A DNA stretch of 64,000 nucleotides, from NCBI GenBank assembly GCA_033439765.1, contig JAULSN010000006.1:2976001-3040000 (forward strand). Reading direction: 5' to 3'. The position numbers and the translations under genes are program-made. The notes below the pieces were generated by a model, which had not been told where the DNA came from, did not search any database, and saw only the letters and a list, made by a program, of their open reading frames with translations. The DNA comes from Lasiosphaeria ovina (lineage: Eukaryota > Ascomycota > Sordariomycetes > Sordariales > Lasiosphaeriaceae). Positions 9,649 to 20,721 of this stretch are shown piece by piece (position 1 is the first letter of the stretch; each line of letters starts with the position of its first letter).

Positions 9649-12600
9649 TCAGACCAAATAAACCAACACATCATCCTCAAACAACCCCAGCGCCGGCCAC
9701 GTATTCGGCCCATCAGCAACACACTCCATGAGCTTGACGGCCCTCAAAAAGGCAACCCACACGAAATATGTCTCGGCCTCCGACGTCAGGAACGCCGCCA
9801 GATATTCACCAATACGGCGCGCGAGAGCACGCGCCGCCGCGTCCCCGCCGTCGCGGCCCCACGTCCAGCGGTCCTCGCGCGTCTCCATCATCTCGCTGCC
9901 GAACTCGAGCCAGATCTCCTCGACGATGGCCGCCGCGGTCCCCGCGCCCAGGTGCGTCTCGCCCTCGTCGATGCTGTGTGCCGCCGCGGCGCGCGTCAGC
10001 CACAGGTCCAGCGACGCGAGCTCCAGGATCCGGTCGCGCAGCAGCGACTGCCGCGGCACCGCAACCTTGTCCGTCTCGCCGGGAGCGGATGTTGATGTTG
10101 ATGTCGCGTTGCCGCCGCCAGACATGTGCGCGTCGTGGACTGACTGGAGCAGGACCAGCGGGGGAAGTGTCTCGCCGGCGGGAAACGCCGCGAACTGCAC
10201 CGCGGGTGCCGAGGCCGCGATGTCGGCCATGCCGCCGCGCGGGTTCGTCGCGTACGGCGGCCACGTGTGCCCGCCCTGGCGCAGGTGCACCCACAGGTCG
10301 TCGAGCACGACGGAGCCGTGGAAGTGCGCGTACTGGATGTCGGTGGCCGATTTTTTAACCTTTGGCGTGGCCTCGTCGGCGGGCGGCTCTGGCTGCTGCT
10401 CGTCGTTGCCGCCGCCGGCCTTGTTGTCAGGTTTAGCTCGGGCCTTCTTGTTGCGCTTCGCCTCGGCCACGCGGGCGGTGCGCACGGTGCGCGCCAGCCC
10501 GGCCAGCGCCACGTCGACCATCATGGGCAGCGCGTCGGCGCATGTCGAGAACAGGCCGTCGCGCCACGGCGTGGCCCAGTACCCCAGCTCGACGTCGAGC
10601 TGCGCCGCCCAGTAGAAGGACAGCACGGGCGCTGTCGGGTACTCCCAGGCCGAGCGCGCCCCGACGTACATGTTGGCCTGCTTGGCGCGCCAGTACTCCT
10701 CCGAGTCGAAGACCGGGCCCCGCTCGCGCCTGCGCCTATACCCGCGCCCGTAGTCGTACTCGTCGCTGCTGTAGCTGTATTGAGGCGGTGGAGGCCCCGG
10801 CGGTGGGTGTGGCGGGCTGCGGCTGCGGCGGCGGCGCGAGCGAGACTGGGGGCTCGACGAGGACGAGGATGGAGATTGAGACCCGTAGCCGAGCAGCGCC
10901 CGGGGCAGCGCCTTTCGCCCTGTACGGGCCGGCGGCGGGATCCGTGGGCGGGCCCGTGGTGGGATCCGCGGGCGAGGACGCCGGCCGACGATGATGGACT
11001 CGTGAGTCGACTCCGAGTCCCAGTCCGACTCGGAATCGCTCGTCGACTCGTCGACCCGGACCCGGCGGGTCGAGAACAGGACCAGCGCCTTTTCGTTGTC
11101 CACTCTTGGACCGCCCAGGGTTGGCCTGCGGGACGGCGGTGCTGGCTTGGCGCTGGGGACGGTGACGGTGATTGCCGGCGGTGGCTTGGGCGTCGGCATT
11201 GATTCACGTGTACGTCTTCTGGTGGGCGGGACAGGACTCGCAGGGCCGGGTTCGGCTGTGGGATTTGAGTGCGCGGTCTGGTCGTCTCTGCTGGAAAATG
11301 CAATCGGTGGCTCTTCTGTCCGCTCTTTGTCCGGGGTTTCCGTTTCTAAGGTCTCAGGGGCCTTCCCCTTTCCCTTCTGCAGATCAACCAGTGGGATATC
11401 ACCGTCAACGCCAGCTCCGCCGTCCTCGTTCGCCGTAGCAGACGGCACCTGCTCGCCCTCCTGAGGCTGCCCGCTGTCCGAGGGGGCAGGTACTGGTGTA
11501 GTTGCCGCACGTTCGCCAATGTAGTCCCCCTGGGCAATCTTTGGTTCCGCTCAGTTAGCGTTGTCTGCCTCCTCGCAATTTTGGCTCCTGAATATTATTT
11601 ACCCTAAAGGTGGTGATCAGATCGCCCTTGCGGATAACCTTGAGCAGCGTCTTCCACGACCTGGGGGCAACCCGCTTATTCTCTGGGCCGCGGATGATGT
11701 ACGGAACTGTGGCAATGTTTTCGCTCTCAAGCGTCTGGAGCATGGCCTACACACAGCATGTTAGTACCTCGTCAATATCTCGGCAAGGACAATATCCATA
11801 CCTCCCACGTCTCGCACTTGTCCGCCGGCACCGAGTGCTCCTTGCCCTGCAAGTCCACAAAAGTGAGCAAAATAACCCCGGACGCCTCCTCGACTTCGTC
11901 ATCCGTGCCATGCTCGCGAATGTGGGGCAGCTGGTTCGCGTAGGTGCGCCATCGCATGCCCAGCAGCTCGTAATACTTGCGCTTAGGGGCGTCGTACTCC
12001 TGGTTGGCAACCGAGGCGATGCCCTCGAGCCGCCGCAGCCACGAGCGGCTGATGTCGCCCTTGAGCAGGCCCTTGAGGGTGGAGCGGGGCGCGGCCGAGA
12101 AGGCCGAGAAGTGCAGCAGGCGGCCCAACAGCGGGTGGTCGCTGCTCTTGATGAAGCCCGACGGCCCGCTCATCTCGATCAGGTCGCCGCGCGCAATCTG
12201 CAGCGACATGCCAATCATCAGTCCCATGGCGATGGTGTCGCGGATGCTGACCTGCATGGGTACCACGGGCAAATCCGCCGGCAGCCGGTCGACGTCGCCG
12301 GCCATGAGCCCGACGCGGATCGCCGCCGGGCACACGTAGCTGACCTGCCGCGCGAAGGCCACCCAGCACGCCTCCGAGTGACTCTGCGGCGCGGCGCCCT
12401 CGGGGTCGGCGTTGGCGGCGCTGGGCGGGTCAAAGGGCGCGGGCAGGGCCGTGATGCGGTGCGCTGGGAACTGGCGCGCGTTGCCGTGGCTGTGCCAGTA
12501 CTCAGTCGGGATGAAGATGTTAGGCATGTCGAAGACGATGCGGAACCGCAGCTGCGACCACACCCACACGCGCCGGCCCGGGTGCCCCGGCATCGGGCCC

Positions 12601-12743
12601 CAGACCGACTTCTCGCACTTGCGCATGTTCTGCGCCGTCGCGACATATTGCTGGACCGCCTGCGCGAGCGCGACCACCAGCGCCAGCACCGCGGCCCCCA
12701 GCGCTGCCCATGCCGCGATCGTGGCCGCGTCTGCGTCTGCCAT
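9649..12743 (-). CDS. Modin-like membrane-anchored protein with proline/arginine-rich region
   Basis: Three exons, 12743-11802, 11746-11603 and 11529-9649, give 988 residues. Both introns are well formed (55 nt with a TACTAAC branch site; 73 nt with GCTAAC). The N-terminus is an Ala-rich hydrophobic helix (about residues 8-32) followed by QYVATAQNMRKCEKSVWGP. The first third is a conserved globular region ending in CETWEAMLQTLESENIATVP. The middle is Pro/Ser/Arg-rich with PPPGPPPP and RSRRRRSRS tracts, and a conserved-looking C-terminal third follows (VWVHLRQGGHTWPPY). The layout resembles fungal proteins annotated modin, a name I associate with the Podospora mod-A modifier of vegetative incompatibility, described as proline-rich with SH3-binding motifs. 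That name is tentative. The gene is divergent from the P450 gene. Confidence 0.75.
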
Positions 12744-13811
12744 GGCAAGAAGGGCGTGGCTGTCTGAGAATCACGCGGAAATTTGCTGTTTTGCTGCCAC
12801 GAAGGGGAGGCGCCGACTGTTGTTATGAGGGAAAAGCGACGAGGCTCTGTATATTGCCCCTCGTCCTCAAAGCTCCTCATTTTAAGTGTTCAGCTGAGAT
12901 TTAACATCTCACTGCGGCTTAGTTTTGCGGAGACGAGGAGCAAGGAGCCGGTGATGATTGGCTGGGTGGGAGGCGGTATTCTCGTCCCTGGTCTCGGATA
13001 TGCCTTGGCGCTTGTGCTACTTCGAGAGCCTTGTCCTCCATTCATCCGTGCTATTCATGACCGGACACTCGTACTTGGGTTCTCGTCTTGAAGGTATCGA
13101 CAAAGCTGGAGTCTGTCGGGAATCCGACCCATCGGTCGACGCGTGAACGGCGCGGCGCTCTATTTCCCCAACGTGGTTACGCAATGGTAACACCTCCGCA
13201 TGTGGTGGCTGCAAGTGTGTGCTGCATGAGTTGGTTGTCCAAACAGGCGCGGGAAGGAGTCTGGACCGTGCCGACATGCAGGAGGGTGTCATGCGTAGCC
13301 AATTCAACGTTAATAACGACATCAAAAACGACGCACCCTTCAACTTGTTATCAAACCCCGCTCGAGACGGCCTTGGCAGCGTGGCGATGTGGCCGGCAAG
13401 AGCTCGACAAATGGACCAATGCCGATGTCGTGGTTGCGGGAGTTGCAGGAAGGGTTGCATGGAGCAGGCGTTTTGAACAAGAACCAGAGACTCTGAGTGG
13501 AACTCCGCCGTGCTGCGTTTTGGGTGGCTTGCCTGGCTGCGTCGGCTTCTGTGACAGCGGTGCATGATTTGCCGGCCGGCTCGTGATGCTCTGAAGTGAT
13601 TGGTTTGCGGCTACGGCCGATAATGGCGAGCCGGGCGGGGGATGCCCTCGAGATGGGAGCAATCCCACATGCCATTTCGGTGGGTTGGGCTATATATCAT
13701 GGCTCAGAGCACCCGGCCAGCAGGAGAGCTCCGGCTGTTCATCTCAGCCAACCCAGTCTGAAGTCCATCTGGCAAACAACCACGGCGCCCCCCTAGAACC
13801 TAACTGTCAAC
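12744..13811. other. Shared upstream region of modin-like and P450 genes
   Basis: This is a 1.07-kb divergent promoter region. Open frames here (for example 13088-13567) have no recognisable protein features and no signal peptide. A TATA-like motif lies near the P450 side. Confidence 0.45.
13691..13698 (+). promoter_or_regulatory. TATA-box-like motif of the P450 gene
   Basis: TATATATC lies 114 bases before the chosen ATG at 13812, at a plausible distance for a fungal core promoter. Support is positional only. Confidence 0.3.
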
Positions 13812-15579
13812 ATGTATCTGCTAGTTCAGGCAACCGACCATCTGGTAGCGGCGATTGCCCTCGCCGGTCTCCTTGTCTACTATCTGGTCGTCAAGGTCCA
13901 AACATACTACCGGCTGAGAGCGTTCAAGGGCCCATTCAGCACCGGTTTCTCCGAGGTCTGGCACATGTCTGCCATCTTCGGCAAGCAGGCACACCTCAAG
14001 TACAAGGAGACCGTCGACAAATATGGTCAGTCCGAGGCCGCTCGTTGACCAAGACGTCCCACACACTGATCACAATAACAACAGGTCCGATTGCGCGCAT
14101 TGGACCCAACGACTTGATCACGTCGTCGCAGGAGCTGCTCACGCACATGAGCGGCGTGCGGTCCGAGTACACGCGTGCAGACTGGTACTATCTCGGCGGC
14201 AGGTTCCGGCCCGGCAAGGACAACATCTTCAGTCTGCTGGACGAGACCCAGCACCAGCGGCGGCGCCAGCAGATGTTGCCGGGCGTGAGTATTTCCCACT
14301 CGATCACCATTCTCTTCCCAATCCCAAGGTATGGTATTCACAGCATAATGCTTTGCTCACACGTGACCCCCTCCCCAGTACACCGGCAAGGAGAACCTCG
14401 AGCTGGAGGGGTCGATGGACGCGCGCATCGTCGAGTTCATGGACCTGATCCGGCGCAAGTACCTGTCAACCGAATCCCGGGCGCGGCCCGTGGACCTGAC
14501 CATCAAGATCCAGTACTTCGTGTTCGACGTGATCACGTCCATCGGGTTCAGCTCGCCGCTGGGCGACCTGATCGCCGACGCGGACCTGCTCAACTACTCC
14601 AAGGCGACCGAGGACGCGATGGGTGCGGCCGTGTACTTCACGGGGTCGGGGCTGACCAAGCGGCTAGCGCGCATGCCGTGGCTAATGAAGCTAATCGGGC
14701 CGTCGGAGCACGACGCGCAGGGGATGGGGCGGCTGGTGGGCAACGCGCGCGAGATCGTGGCGGCGCGGCTGGCGCGCGGCGACATGGAGACGCGGTCCGA
14801 CATGATGGCGTCGTTCTCGCGCCACGGCCTGACGCCCGACGAGCTCGTCACCGAGTGCCAGCTGCAGGTGCTCGCGGGGTCGCACACGACGGCCGCGTCG
14901 CTGTGGACGCTGATGCTATTCGTGACGACGCACCCGCGCGTGCTGGCGCGGCTGCAGGCCGAGATCGACGGCGCGGTGCGCGACGGGGTCGCGCCGCCGG
15001 CCCCGGACGTCGTCGCCAACAGCGAGCTGAGGCGCCTGCCGTACCTGCAGGCCGTCATCCGCGAGGGCCTGCGCATCCGGCCGCCCGCGACCAACATCGA
15101 CCCCAAGCGCGTGCCCGACGGCGGCGACACGGTCGTGCTGGATGGCAAGCCCGTGTTTCTCCCTGGCGGGGCGAACATTGGTGTGTCTGTGTGGGCCATC
15201 AACTTCGACAAGACCGTGTTTGGCGACGACGTCGACGAGTTCCGCCCCGAGCGCTGGCTGCTGGAGACGGACGAGAAGAAGCTGGCCCAGATGACGCGCG
15301 CTACCGATCTCATCTTTGGCCACGGCAAGTTTCAGTGTCTTGGGAAGCCAGTCGCGCTAATGGAAATTGGAAAGACCGTGTTCGAGGTGAGTAGACCATG
15401 AGCGAATGTGCAAATCCATCATCGAAAGTGAAGCTAAGTTTTACGCACAGTTGCTGCGAAATTTCGACTGGTCCATCGCCAGGCCCCAGGAATCGTTGCA
15501 CACTGGCAACTACGTCGGATTATTCTTAGACAAGCCCATGTGGATGCATGCGACTCAGAGAACTCCCACAGCTGTATGA
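13812..15579 (+). CDS. Cytochrome P450 monooxygenase (pisatin demethylase-like)
   Basis: Four exons, 13812-14025, 14085-14284, 14379-15386 and 15451-15579, give 516 residues, the normal length for a microsomal P450. All three introns have GTCAGT or GTGAGT donors. The N-terminus is a hydrophobic anchor (AAIALAGLLVYYLVV). Visible hallmarks are the I-helix AGSHTT, the K-helix ExxR as REGLR, the PERF-type FRPERW and the haem-binding loop FGHGKFQCLG, with Cys as the axial ligand. The segment GANIGVSVWAINFDKTVFG resembles pisatin demethylase/benzoate-hydroxylase-like fungal P450s. The I-helix has His where Asp or Glu usually precedes the conserved Thr. It probably acts on a hydrophobic or aromatic substrate at the ER; the substrate is unknown and no cluster partners are seen. 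Confidence 0.9.
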
Positions 15580-15924
15580 AGCTGATTGTTGGAAAATGTA
15601 TCCTTGAACGCCGTTGAGCGAAACTGGGTTTGGTTGATGTAGTTCTCTCACTCTGACTTGGTTTCAATTTTTAACTCGGCTTAGATCTCGTACATGGTAG
15701 AAGATCTCCGTAATAAGCCGGCATTCTCCACCAATACTAGCGGAACTCGTATCTTGAGAGCCAAGTTGCTTCGATTCACTTGATTTGCTCACAGCTTGTA
15801 GAGTCTGAAACTGTCAACCAAGGGACGGACGTATTGATTAGACTGAGCAAGCCAAGCGAATTAGTCGAAGGGGCGCTTAATTCACCCCTATTGAACGAAG
15901 CACGTCTCTCCGCCAGAACAGCCA
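15580..15924. other. Convergent intergenic region
   Basis: This is the 3' flank shared by the P450 gene and the convergent GNAT gene. Nothing further is recognised. Confidence 0.4.
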
Positions 15925-16722
15925 TCAACAGACAACACTCCCTCCTAACACCTCTGGAGCCACGCGGTAGTGGTAGCGATACAGCTCTTCGTATCCCAGC
16001 TTCTCGTAGAGCGTCCCCGCGGCGACATTATTCACGCCAACAAACAGGGCCCCGGCCGTCGCGCCTTCGTCCATGGCCCAGTCGACCAGCCGAGCCAGCA
16101 ACGCGCGCATCAGGCCGCGGCGGCGAGCTTTCGGTGCCGTGAGAACATGGAACGTGGTCATCAGGGTGCCCTGGACGACGACGAACGCCACGCCGAGCGG
16201 CTGGCCGTCCTCGTAGATGGCCCCGAAGCGGGCCTCTGGCACAATTGCGTCCAGCATGCGTCCGAGCGTCGCCTCGTGGCTTGAAATGAGCGGCATGAGC
16301 GCCTGTGAGGCCTCTAGCCAGCCCTCGCGGGGATTGGTATCGACGCGGAGGCTGACGCTTTCTGGGAATGGCGGAAGAGTCTCCGCCGTCAGTGACGAGA
16401 GATAAAGCGCCCGACACGGGCTCCAGACAGTGTAGCCGCGCGCGGCCAGCCTCTCGTCAAGATCCGAAGGGTCTGCGAGAGGAGTGGATCGGAACACAGG
16501 CGGCAGGCTCCGGGCGCGGTACCAGGCCTCAGCGCGGTCGATCTTGGCCTCGACGTCGGCGTCGCCGTCCAGGGCCGCATAGGTGGGCGTGACCGAGTTT
16601 GAGCGCTTGGTGTAGCCGTCGGCGAAGCGCAATACCCAGCCGTCGTCGAACCCGTGAGCCAATGCCGGCCAGGCGCCGAAAAACGCTTCCTCGACACGAC
16701 GGATCAGTGAAGGGCTCGCCAT
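15925..16722 (-). CDS. GNAT family N-acetyltransferase, bacterial-type
   Basis: A single intronless frame of 265 residues starts at ATG 16722. The N-terminal block (RRVEEAFFGAWPALAHGFDD, then GWVLRFADGYTKRSNSV) is typical of two-domain bacterial GNAT proteins. The C-terminal half contains the acetyl-CoA-binding motif A (APKARRRGLMRALL, an R/Q-x-x-G-x-G/A type loop) after a beta-4 strand (LMTTFHVLTA), and ends with GTLYEKLGYEELYRYHY, the usual C-terminal motif. It should transfer acetyl from acetyl-CoA to an amine; the acceptor is unknown. Absence of introns and the bacterial-like organisation suggest, but do not prove, horizontal acquisition. Confidence 0.85.
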   Translation of the reverse strand: MASPSLIRRVEEAFFGAWPALAHGFDDGWVLRFADGYTKRSNSVTPTYAALDGDADVEAKIDRAEAWYRARSLPPVFRSTPLADPSDLDERLAARGYTVWSPCRALYLSSLTAETLPPFPESVSLRVDTNPREGWLEASQALMPLISSHEATLGRMLDAIVPEARFGAIYEDGQPLGVAFVVVQGTLMTTFHVLTAPKARRRGLMRALLARLVDWAMDEGATAGALFVGVNNVAAGTLYEKLGYEELYRYHYRVAPEVLGGSVVC

Positions 16723-18810
16723 GGCATTTCAACGATTCAGCACCCTTCAACTTTGAAATGCGAAGACTGTCAAACGTTGTCGGTCGAGAGACCGTGACGA
16801 TATTTTTAGGAAAGAACGAAATGGAAGGACCGAGAGGGTCCACGTTCGCCATTTAGCGGTGAGTCAACCGATGCGGGTCTATTACAAATTCATGTTGCTT
16901 GGGAGCTATGGCGTGCTCTAAATAGTGGTGCTTCATGGTTTCAGGTTTACTGTGTACTGTGATTCAAACCACCCATTGGGTTGGTTGTAGACAACGAACG
17001 AAAATGTCGGAAAAGCTGAAATCCGATCAATGTTCAGAAGCGGAGGTGAGAAACAAGTGTGGAGAAGGTTGCCCAGATATAGGTCCAAAAATCGGTAATG
17101 GAAGACGGCTTGTAAACAGAGACATTCGTCACACCAACGGAAAGTGTCTCCAGAAAAGGAGAGGTTGTAGTAGAGAAAGAGGCTGAGCTCAACCGCATTG
17201 TCACACTGTTAGCAACTTCGAGTGAGCTCCACCGGCGGCAGAAACCTGACAGTGGCAGGGTTGACAGCTGTTGAGCAAAAGAGAACCCAGGTACCTGGGT
17301 ACCTAGCTTCAAGGTGTTGAAATCGTCTTGCTGGCCCTATCCGGCTTGGAACGGTCTTGCTTTTCGGGGAAGGTGTCACAAGGATTCGGAGCCCCGCAGC
17401 CCCGCAGTGCATTGGTCAAAGGATACGGGGCCCCGGCCATTGTTCTCCAGGTTATGGCGGGGAAGCGGGGTGGCGGAAACCAGCGGCTCAAGGTGGAACG
17501 CAGGGCAGCTCCCTCCAGGGACACGAGACTATGCGTCCGGGACAAAACCGCGTCAATGAGCTTGAGACAAGTCCAAAAATGGGCATCTTGGATGGAAAAA
17601 GGAAGAGAGACTGTAGTGAAACGAGAAAACGGATTGACAGAGACTAGAGGGGGTTAGAGAGGAAAATATAGATAGAAAATCGCGAGTATCTTGAGCCATG
17701 GCAGCCCTCGGCTTATCTCCTCGTTCGGCGACTGTGATCTGCATCGGGTCGGTTGCCGAGATCGGTACGCGGAGAGCCAGTCTCTTGGCCCCGAACTCCC
17801 GAACCAACGTACAGAAGTGGGCTAGAGGCACTGTTATGTAACTTTGTGAAGATCCTGTGGAAGCCAAACTGTCACGCCGTTGGACACTTCTTGGTAGGAG
17901 TGGTCACTTGACAAGACCCCTGATTGATGATGACAAGCAAGCAGGGAACCGGGGGCTTGAATACGTCTTAAGCCGAGCACCTGGCCGGAATGGACAGAGG
18001 AAATAAATACCAGGGCACTGAGAGCTTGCTTCCCACCAGCATTTATTCCCTTGATCATTGCCATACACAACGAAGGCTCATTGGCAGGAGCCGCTTCTCG
18101 TCCTTTCAGGTGCAAGGATAAACCCAACGGGTCTTTGTTTATGTAAACGTTGGTTGGGGGGTACGTTTGTCAGACACCGCGGAAAGAAAGGAGGACAGCA
18201 GAGCCAGAGGACCACGAAAGGAGACCCGAAATACAGCCAGGTACCAAGGGGAAAACTTACCAGCGCCGACCACATGCCGCTCTCGCTTTCACGTGGCTAA
18301 ATCACAAGCCAGTATTCCACCGTCCGGACAAGACCTCGAGAGCCCCACTCCGACATCCGAGAATTTGGGGCTGGGAATTGGGGAAGGACACAACAATACA
18401 CACCAGCATTTCCCATCTTCACTTGCCGGGACGCTATGCGGGTAACCCCGCCCCAGACGGCAAGGGTCACCCTCAGGGCCCTTCAGTCCCGTCTCGAAGG
18501 CTCTCGGCCTACTGTTCCTGTAGGTCTTTCGGGGGGGCTTGGCGAGGGCGCGAGACGCAAGTCCCGGTCTGCCTCCCCCGCGTCGACCTATTCGAGTGGA
18601 CGTGACATTGGCGTATTGGACCCGAGCCGCAGCCGCGGATTAATAAGTGCCTGCGTCACGTCAGTTGCTCGACCTCCTCCGCCCGCACCGTCCGGTATCT
18701 TGCAGTCCACACCTCAGACAACTGTATCCTGGAACCGAGGGAACAGACCCGGCAGACTAGGCCTTGACGCAAAAACACAGACGAGAAACGTGTCGACGGC
18801 CACGCCCAAC
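16723..18810. other. Long intergenic region between divergent genes
   Basis: About 2.1 kb separate the GNAT and thiamine-diphosphate enzyme starts. Open frames on both strands are Arg/Ser-rich and unremarkable. The frame immediately upstream of 18811 is open back to 18436, so an N-terminal extension of the next gene is possible but looks non-coding. Confidence 0.4.
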
Positions 18811-20721
18811 ATGTACACGACGTCGTTTGCCTTTTTCGAGGCCCTGTGGGATGCCGGCGTCACGCATTGCTTCGTCAACCTAGGCTCTGACCACCCAAGC
18901 ATCATTGAGGCCATGGTGAAGGGAGCGCGCGAGAAGAAGGACCGGTTTCCACGCATCATCACATGCCCAAACGAGGTGCCCACACACTTACCCGTTCCAG
19001 TCCCGGCTATTGCAGAAAACTATACTAACCGTGGTGCCGCAGATGGTTGCCATGTCAATGGCCGATGGCTACGCGCGCTTGACCAACAAGCCGCAATGCG
19101 TCATTGTGCACGTGGATGTCGGGACTCAGGGGCTGGGCGCCGCAGTCCACAACGCGAGCAGCGGGCGGGCACCGATTTTGGTGTTCGCAGGGCTGTCCCC
19201 GATCACCCAGGAAGGCGAACTGCGGGGATCGCGTACCGAATACATTCACTGGATCCAGGATGTTCCTGACCAGAAGCAGATCGTATCTCAGTACTGCCGC
19301 TACGCAGCCGAGATCAAAACGGGGGTGAACGTCAAGCAAATGGTCAACCGGGCGCTACAATTCGCAAGGTCGGCGCCACAGGGCCCTGTTTACCTGTGCG
19401 GCGCACGAGAAGTCATGGAGATGGATATCGAGCCGTACGAACTGCGACAGAACGAATGGAGTCCCGTGGAGCTCGGTGGGTTGCCAAAGACAGCTGTCAG
19501 AAACATTGTGGAAGCCTTGGTAGGCGCTCGGGAGCCGCTCTTGATTACCGGCTACGCAGGGCGACACCATGCACTAGTGCCAGCCCTCGTTGAGCTAGCA
19601 GACACTGTGCCGGGACTGCGTGTTCTAGATGCCGGAGGAAGCGACATGTGCTTCCCAGCCGACCATCCTGCGTGGCTGGGGCTTCGGTTCGGGAACGAGG
19701 CATCGATTCGGACCGCCGATGCTATCATCGTTCTGGACTGCGATGTGCCATGGATCCCAACACAGTGCAAGCCAAGGGAAGACGCTAAAATATTCCACAT
19801 TGACGTTGACCCTCTCAAGCAGATGATGCCGCTGTTTTACGTGCCGGCTCAGGCCCGATTCCGCGCGGATGGGTTGACGGCTGTCGAGCAAGTGACGGCA
19901 CTCCTCAAATCCGACGACCAATTCCAGGCTAAGCTGGCAGGCGGAGAGGGCGAGAAGAGACGTACAGCTCTACAAGTGTCATACAAGAAGCGGCTTGAGG
20001 TGATCGAGGCAAAATGCCAGCCTCTGCCAGACGGTGGGTTTGGCACAGGGCATCTCTGCGCGAGGCTAAGAGAACTGTGTCCGCAAGATACGATCTGGGC
20101 GATAGAGGCGGTCACAAACACCGTCTTTGTCCATGACAGCCTCCGGCCAACGCTTCCCGGCCATTGGATCAACTGCGGCGGGGGCGGGCTCGGCTGGTCG
20201 GGCGGCGGCTCATTGGGGATCAAGCTGGCGACGGAGGATGAAGCTAAGCTCAAGGGAGAGAAGGGAAAATTTGTGGTCCAAATCGTAGGCGATGGGACAT
20301 TTCTCTTCTCCGTGCCGGGAAGCGTGTATTGGATCTCGAGGCGATACAACATCCCCGTGTTGACTATCATCCTGAACAACAAGGGTAAGTGGGCCAGGTG
20401 GATATCGGGCCTTTTTTCGGCGGCTTGTAGCCGAACGCTCGACTCTAGCTGACGAAACTAGGTTGGAACGCGCCCCGGAAGTCGTTGGAGCTTGTTCACC
20501 CGACTGGGCTTGGATCCAAGGCCACCAACGAAGAGATCAACATCTCCTTCAACCCGGTGCCCGACTATGCGGGCATTGCAAAGGCAGCAGCGGGAGGGGA
20601 TCTATTTGCGGAAAAGGTTGAGAAGGCAGCGGATCTGGACGACGTTCTCGGAAGGGCCATCGAGGCCGTCCAAGGGGGTCAAACGGCCGTTGTGGATTGC
20701 AAGGTTGCGCTGGGCTGCTAG
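18811..20721 (+). CDS. Thiamine-diphosphate-dependent enzyme, acetolactate synthase-like
   Basis: Exons 18811-18975, 19043-20384 and 20462-20721 give 588 residues. The N-terminal PYR domain begins LWDAGVTHCFVNLGSDHPS and has the catalytic Glu in CPNEMVAMSMADGYAR. A central Rossmann-like domain follows. The C-terminal PP domain has the ThDP motif GDG (GDGTFLFSVPGSVYW) and ends the motif with the NN of ILNNKGWN, which is formed exactly across intron 2. Such proteins cleave or ligate 2-oxo acids (acetolactate synthase, benzaldehyde lyase and decarboxylase relatives); the precise reaction cannot be read. No clear mitochondrial presequence follows the chosen ATG, so a cytosolic or peroxisomal role is possible. 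Intron 1 uses a weak GTGCCC donor but a good ACTAACC branch site. Confidence 0.88.

Noticed and set aside
10267..11202. Long open frames antisense to the modin-like gene
   Set aside because: They are high-GC shadows of the real minus-strand frame, rich in Arg/Ala/Pro, with no motifs.
13088..13567. 159-codon open frame upstream of the P450 gene
   Set aside because: No domain, odd composition, overlaps similar-length frames on the other strand; treated as divergent promoter DNA.
18436..18810. N-terminal extension of the thiamine-diphosphate enzyme
   Set aside because: The frame is open but Ser/Arg/Pro-rich, unlike the family, and the domain starts correctly at ATG 18811.
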